16,492 nt of DNA, from NCBI GenBank assembly GCA_035653595.1, contig DASRBO010000014.1, forward strand, positions 1-16,492, given 5' to 3'. The notes beneath the pieces were generated by a model, which was not told where the DNA came from, searched no databases, and saw nothing but the letters and a program-made list of their open reading frames with translations. The position numbers and the translations under genes are program-made. The stretch's first letter is position 1, and the number at the start of each line of letters is the position of its first letter. The DNA comes from DASRBO01 sp035653595. GTDB taxonomy: Bacteria; Actinomycetota; Acidimicrobiia; Acidimicrobiales; JAJPHE01. Of this stretch, positions 13,551 through 16,492 are shown piece after piece.

Positions 13551-13598
13551 GGTCGAGGGCGGTTCGGGGCCACGGCCCCAGCCGGACGGCCCTCGACC
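13551..13598. repeat. Nested inverted repeat in the pilB upstream region
   Basis: An outer pair GGTCGAGGGC (13551-13560) and GCCCTCGACC (13589-13598) is a perfect 10-bp inverted repeat. Inside it, GGGGCC (13566-13571) and GGCCCC (13574-13579) form a second stem. If transcribed, this would be a two-tier hairpin about 35 nt before the leader reading frame. As DNA it could be an operator or cruciform. Confidence 0.5.
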
Positions 13599-13632
13599 TC
13601 ACGGGGCGCCAGCCGGGGTTCCGTCCCGGTTG

Positions 13633-13697
13633 GAGGGCCTTTGGGCCCTCAACTTGAGGCTCAGCCTTCTCTCCACAGTCTGTGCATGAACCTGTGG
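13633..13697. promoter_or_regulatory. Cluster of short palindromes between the amidase gene and pilB
   Basis: In 65 bp there are GAGGGCC/GGCCCTC arms (13633-13639 and 13644-13650) and two 11-nt palindromes with a one-base centre, CTCAACTTGAG (13648-13658) and CACAGTCTGTG (13674-13684). CCACAG (13673-13678) is also repeated inverted as CTGTGG (13692-13697). The first hairpin could end the trx-amidase transcript, although no T-run follows. The rest could be operators for pilB. No confident -10 box was found on the - strand. Confidence 0.35.
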
Positions 13698-13732
13698 GTG
13701 AAGCATCCGACCTGTACTTCGGGGCCGGGTTC

Positions 13733-14692
13733 CTATGGCTCGCAGGGTTGGGTGGCCCAGGCCACCAGGGCGGAGCGCACCGCCGGGCCCACCGCCGCCA
13801 TGCGCTCCACCACCACCTCGGGCGGGCCGATCTCGCACAGCACGGCCGGCATCCGGGTCTCCCGCAGCACCGGCAACCTCATGCCCTCGACGCCCAGGTC
13901 GTCGACCCCCAGGGCCTGGCACAGCCGGGGCTGGAGGAGGGAGGCCAGGTGGCGGCCGCCGGGGGACTGGTAGCGGTAGCCGGAGTAGAAGGTGGTGAGA
14001 CAGCCCGCCCGCTGGGGGGTCAGGCTGAACCCGAGGTAGACATCGGCCCCGGCGCCGTTGGCCTCGGCCGCCTGGGCCGACCAGTCCGGCTCCCACAGCG
14101 ACAGGGTCCGGGCCCCGGCCCCGGCCACCGCCTTGGCCACGGCCGACACCAGGGCGTCCAGCCCGCCGCCGTGGCCGAGGGCGACCATGCGCCCGGCCGG
14201 GCCCCCGCTCCGGCGCAGCCGCTCCCGCTCCCGCACCTCGGCCACCGGGCCCCCGGCGGTGCGGGAGGCCAGGCGCTCGAGGGCGGCCAGGGTGGCCGGC
14301 CCGCAGATGCCGTCGACGGTGAGACCGCAGTTGCGCTGGAACTCCGACACGGCGGCGGCAGTGGCGTCGCCGAAGATTCCGTCCACCCGGCCGGCGTCGA
14401 AGCCCAGCCCGCCCAGCCGGCGCTGCAGGTCGGCCACGTCGTCGCCGCGCAGCATTCGGTGATGGCGGTAGAGGAGTCGGTCGCCCAGGCACCAGCTGGC
14501 CTCGACCAGGGCGGCCCAGGTGTCCGGCCCGCAGCGCCCGTCGGGGTGCAGGCCCCGGCTGCGCTGGAAGCTGCGCAAGGCCTCCTCGGTGCCGGCCTCG
14601 AAGCGGCCGGGGTTGTCGGGGGCGCAGCTGAGCCCCAGGGCCAGGAGCCGGCCCTGCAGGTCGATGACCGCCGGTCCGCCGGCCCCCGCCGT
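13733..14692 (-). CDS. cwlM: CwlM-like peptidoglycan-binding / Amidase_3 homologue, probably non-catalytic
   Basis: About 319 residues with two PG_binding_1 repeats (AVIDLQGRLLALG... near 8-66 and DVADLQRRLGGLG... near 78-140) and an Amidase_3-like domain (about 165-315). This is the architecture of mycobacterial CwlM, which lies in the same trxB-trxA neighbourhood and regulates MurA from the cytoplasm. No signal peptide is visible. One zinc ligand candidate, His174 (LGHGGG), and the terminal Glu287 (AVLCEIG) are present. The usual second His (S-H-x-N) reads GFSLTPQ and no clear first Glu is seen. No ATG/GTG/TTG occurs near the trxA end. A perfect AGGAGG at complement 14701-14706 points to an ACG at 14690-14692, used here. 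The first in-frame ATG is only at 14455, which would cut off the first domain. Confidence 0.75.
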   Translation of the reverse strand, partial: TAGAGGPAVIDLQGRLLALGLSCAPDNPGRFEAGTEEALRSFQRSRGLHPDGRCGPDTWAALVEASWCLGDRLLYRHHRMLRGDDVADLQRRLGGLGFDAGRVDGIFGDATAAAVSEFQRNCGLTVDGICGPATLAALERLASRTAGGPVAEVRERERLRRSGGPAGRMVALGHGGGLDALVSAVAKAVAGAGARTLSLWEPDWSAQAAEANGAGADVYLGFSLTPQRAGCLTTFYSGYRYQSPGGRHLASLLQPRLCQALGVDDLGVEGMRLPVLRETRMPAVLCEIGPPEVVVERMAAVGPAVRSALVAWATQPCEP

Positions 14693-14700
14693 TAGAGGGG

Positions 14701-14706
14701 CCTCCT
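14701..14706 (-). promoter_or_regulatory. Perfect Shine-Dalgarno sequence without a normal start codon
   Basis: AGGAGG on the - strand begins directly after the trxA TAG (14707-14709). In the amidase frame it is followed by CTA, then ACG 8 nt away, and no ATG, GTG or TTG. It is the strongest ribosome binding site in the window and shows that translation of the amidase gene is meant to begin here. Confidence 0.6.
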
Positions 14707-15033
14707 CTACAGGAACGCCCCCAGCTCCTGGAGCAGCTGGCCCTTGCCGCGGGCCCCCACCAGACGGAGCGCCGGGTCGCCGTCCTTGAACAGGATCAGG
14801 GTCGGGATGCTCATCACCTCGAAGCGCCGGGCCACCTCGAGGGCGTCGTCGACGTTGACCTTGGCCACCCTGATGCCGTCGGGGTTCTCGCTGGCGATCT
14901 CCTCCAGCACGGGAGCGACCATCTTGCACGGCCCGCACCACTCGGCCCAGAAGTCCACCAGCACCGGCTTGTCCGAGGACTTGATCTCCTCGTCGAAGGT
15001 GCTGTCGCTGAGGTTGACGATGTTGGCGCCCAT
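14707..15033 (-). CDS. trxA: Thioredoxin
   Basis: A 108-residue cytoplasmic disulfide reductase with the complete active site WCGPCK (Trp32, Cys33, Cys36), the preceding LVDFWAE strand, and the cis-proline motif MSIPTLILFKDG. The length is typical. The ATG at complement 15031-15033 has GGAGA immediately upstream, rather close, and AGGA further back. It lies 128 bp downstream of trxB, the enzyme that reduces it, so the two form the usual reductase pair. The larger spacing and a possible TACCAT -10 box suggest trxA may also have its own promoter. Its end overlaps the open reading frame of the amidase homologue. Confidence 0.96.
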   Translation of the reverse strand: MGANIVNLSDSTFDEEIKSSDKPVLVDFWAEWCGPCKMVAPVLEEIASENPDGIRVAKVNVDDALEVARRFEVMSIPTLILFKDGDPALRLVGARGKGQLLQELGAFL

Positions 15034-15063
15034 GGTCTCTCCGTGAGTCCTTTCCGGTGGGCG

Positions 15064-15069
15064 ATGGTA
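15064..15069 (-). promoter_or_regulatory. Candidate trxA -10 box
   Basis: TACCAT on the - strand fits TANNNT and would place transcription start about 23 nt before the trxA ATG. No convincing -35 is seen at standard spacing, so this is weak. Confidence 0.25.
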
Positions 15070-15161
15070 CCCACCGCCGGCATGCCCAACGCCGACGGTG
15101 CCCAGGAGATTCCTGGCCGGGCGGTCCCGCCGACCGCCGGGCGGACGGCGGAGGTCCCCTC

Positions 15162-16121
15162 TCAGTCCTGCTGGGCCTCCAGCCAGCGCTCGGCGTCGAT
15201 GGCGGCCATGCACCCCGAGCCGGCGGCGGTGACCGCCTGGCGGTAGACGTGGTCCTGCACGTCGCCGCAGGCGAACACCCCGTCCACGTTGGTCAGCGAC
15301 CCGTGGTGGGTGACGAGGTAGCCGGCGGCATCCATGTCCAGCTGCCCGGCGAACAGGGCGGTGTTGGGGGCGTGGCCGATGGCCACGAACAACCCGCTCA
15401 GCTCGAGCGTCGACTCCTCGCCGGTGACCACGTTGGCGACCTTCACCCCGCTGACCGAGCCCTGCCCCAGCACCTCGGTGACGACCGAGTCCCACAGGAA
15501 CTCGATCTTGTCGTTGCGGAAGGCCCGGTCCTGCATGATCTTGGAGGCCCGCAGCTCCTTGCGGCGGTGGATGATGGTCACCTTGTCGGCGAAGCGGGTG
15601 AGGAAGTTGGCCTCCTCGATGGCCGAGTCACCCCCGCCCACCACGGCGATGTTCCGGCCGCGGAAGAAGAAGCCGTCGCAGGTGGCGCAGGTGGACACCC
15701 CGTGGCCCATCAGCTGGTCCTCGCCCGGCACCCCCAGCATCAGCGAGCGGGCCCCGGTGGCCACTATCACCGACCGGGCCACGATGTCCGGCTCGGGGGC
15801 GGTGGGGTCGTCCACCCAGATGCCGAAGGGGCTGGCGTCGAGGCGGACCCGGGTGGCCTTCCTGGTCAGGTAGGTGGCCCCGAAGCGGGCCGCCTGGGTG
15901 CGGAAGGTGCCCATCAGCTCGGGGCCGAGGACACCATCGGTGAAGCCGGGGTAGTTCTCCACCTCGGTGGTCAGCATCAGCTGGCCCCCGGGCTGGTCAC
16001 TGGTGGAGGAGGGCTCGCCCTCGATCACCAGGGGGTTGAGGTTGGCCCTGGCGCTGTAGATGGCGGCGGTGAGACCGGCCGGCCCGGAGCCGATGATCAC
16101 CACGTCGCGGGAGTCAGGCAC
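15162..16121 (-). CDS. trxB: Thioredoxin reductase (NADPH)
   Basis: A 319-residue FAD/NADPH flavoenzyme that reduces thioredoxin. It has the FAD-binding GSGPAG at 11-16, the redox-active CATC (Cys145, Cys148), the NADPH-binding GGGDSAIEEA, HRRKELRAS for NADPH phosphate binding, and the C-terminal FACGDVQD motif for FAD. Length and domain order are standard, with no missing key residue. The start is a GTG at complement 16119-16121 with AGGGA about 8 nt upstream. It follows the small membrane protein gene by only 3 nt, so they are in one operon, with trxA and the amidase homologue downstream. Confidence 0.96.
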   Translation of the reverse strand: MPDSRDVVIIGSGPAGLTAAIYSARANLNPLVIEGEPSSTSDQPGGQLMLTTEVENYPGFTDGVLGPELMGTFRTQAARFGATYLTRKATRVRLDASPFGIWVDDPTAPEPDIVARSVIVATGARSLMLGVPGEDQLMGHGVSTCATCDGFFFRGRNIAVVGGGDSAIEEANFLTRFADKVTIIHRRKELRASKIMQDRAFRNDKIEFLWDSVVTEVLGQGSVSGVKVANVVTGEESTLELSGLFVAIGHAPNTALFAGQLDMDAAGYLVTHHGSLTNVDGVFACGDVQDHVYRQAVTAAGSGCMAAIDAERWLEAQQD

Positions 16122-16124
16122 GCA

Positions 16125-16451
16125 TCATCCCTTTCTGCCGGGCCGGCGGGCGGCCCGGGCGCGGGATATGCCGAACAATCCCAGCAGGGCGAAGATTCCT
16201 CCCACGATGGCCTCGCTCTGCCAGTCGTTGAAGGCATAGACGTTGGCCACCCGCACGGCGGCCACCCCGACCATCACCATCACCGACACCCCGACCAGGG
16301 CGATTATCGAGCCGTAGGCGACAGCCTTGGCCACCAGGGTGGCGGGCGCCACCGTCCGGTCGCGGATGGTGGCCACGACCGACTCGATGGTCTCGGCGGT
16401 GCGGGCGGGCCAGTCGGGGCCGGCGGGGGAGGCGCTGCTCTGAGGCTGCAC
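16125..16451 (-). CDS. Small two-transmembrane hypothetical protein
   Basis: A 108-residue protein from a GTG at complement 16449-16451. A polar N-terminus of about 40 residues is followed by two hydrophobic helices, SIIALVGVSVMVMVGVAAV and AIVGGIFALLGLFGI, and a strongly basic tail, RARAARRPGRKG, giving both ends in the cytoplasm. It resembles small membrane proteins sometimes labelled holin-like, but I cannot name a family. It is the first gene of the trxB-trxA-amidase operon and ends 3 nt before trxB. A TAGTGT box 7 nt upstream suggests a leaderless mRNA. Confidence 0.7.
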   Translation of the reverse strand: MQPQSSASPAGPDWPARTAETIESVVATIRDRTVAPATLVAKAVAYGSIIALVGVSVMVMVGVAAVRVANVYAFNDWQSEAIVGGIFALLGLFGISRARAARRPGRKG

Positions 16452-16458
16452 GGCGGGG

Positions 16459-16464
16459 ACACTA
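16459..16464 (-). promoter_or_regulatory. Candidate -10 box for a leaderless trx operon transcript
   Basis: TAGTGT on the - strand matches TANNNT and is separated from the GTG start at 16451 by 7 nt (16452-16458), the spacing expected when transcription begins at the start codon. There is no Shine-Dalgarno sequence between them. The -35 region lacks a clear consensus. Confidence 0.4.
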
Positions 16465-16492
16465 CCCTCGGCCGCCGATGCGAACCCTGGCC

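Noticed and set aside
13441..13602. Longer pilB N-terminus starting at 13602
   Set aside because: The added residues are Arg/Pro-rich without family resemblance, and they overlap the inverted repeat and the leader frame, so the ATG at 13440 is preferred.
13669..13701. Two DnaA-box-like sequences (CTCTCCACA and, inverted, TCACCCACA) suggesting an origin
   Set aside because: They match TTGTCCACA at only 7 and 6 of 9 positions, there is no AT-rich stretch and no cluster. They are better explained as part of the CCACAG/CTGTGG inverted repeat.
16478..16492. ATG start of a divergent gene at the right edge
   Set aside because: Only five codons are visible and no ribosome binding site is evident, so it cannot be supported.

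Overview
The window is very GC-rich (roughly 70% by eye). It uses many GTG and TTG starts and carries the chromosomal block trxB-trxA-(CwlM-like amidase homologue), which in mycobacteria and relatives lies close to parAB and oriC. Together these suggest a high-GC actinobacterium, possibly Acidimicrobiia-like. No outer-membrane secretin gene is present. The taxonomic call is inference.

Left part (about 532-9526, + strand): one long type IV pilus operon. It holds a small major-type prepilin, a terminator-like hairpin, two polytopic GT-C type glycosyltransferases, the retraction ATPase pilT, two minor prepilins, and a 1257-residue protein. That last protein joins a PilX-like prepilin anchor to about 14 beta-propeller blade repeats and a cysteine-rich C-terminal domain. 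Every junction from the first glycosyltransferase to the end is a start/stop overlap (ATGA, GTGA or TGATG), so the unit looks translationally coupled.

Middle: a DUF429-family gene (9592-10308, + strand) with two expected acidic residues missing, behind a TANNNT motif placed for a leaderless transcript. It converges on the pilC and pilB genes on the - strand (10356-13440). pilB is preceded by a 19-codon leader reading frame with the best Shine-Dalgarno sequence of that region, and by about 290 bp rich in inverted repeats.

Right part (- strand, 13733-16451): a two-transmembrane small protein, trxB, trxA, and a cytoplasmic CwlM-like double peptidoglycan-binding/Amidase_3 protein. The amidase homologue appears to lack zinc ligands and has no ATG/GTG/TTG start near trxA.

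As a system: PilB (extension), PilT (retraction) and PilC (platform) would drive a pilus built from the 532-903 pilin. The two minor pilins and the PilX-propeller fusion would form a tip or priming complex, and the two GT-C enzymes may glycosylate pilus subunits. pilD, pilM, pilN and pilO are not in this window. The most novel element is the giant tip-adhesin candidate at 5753-9526.
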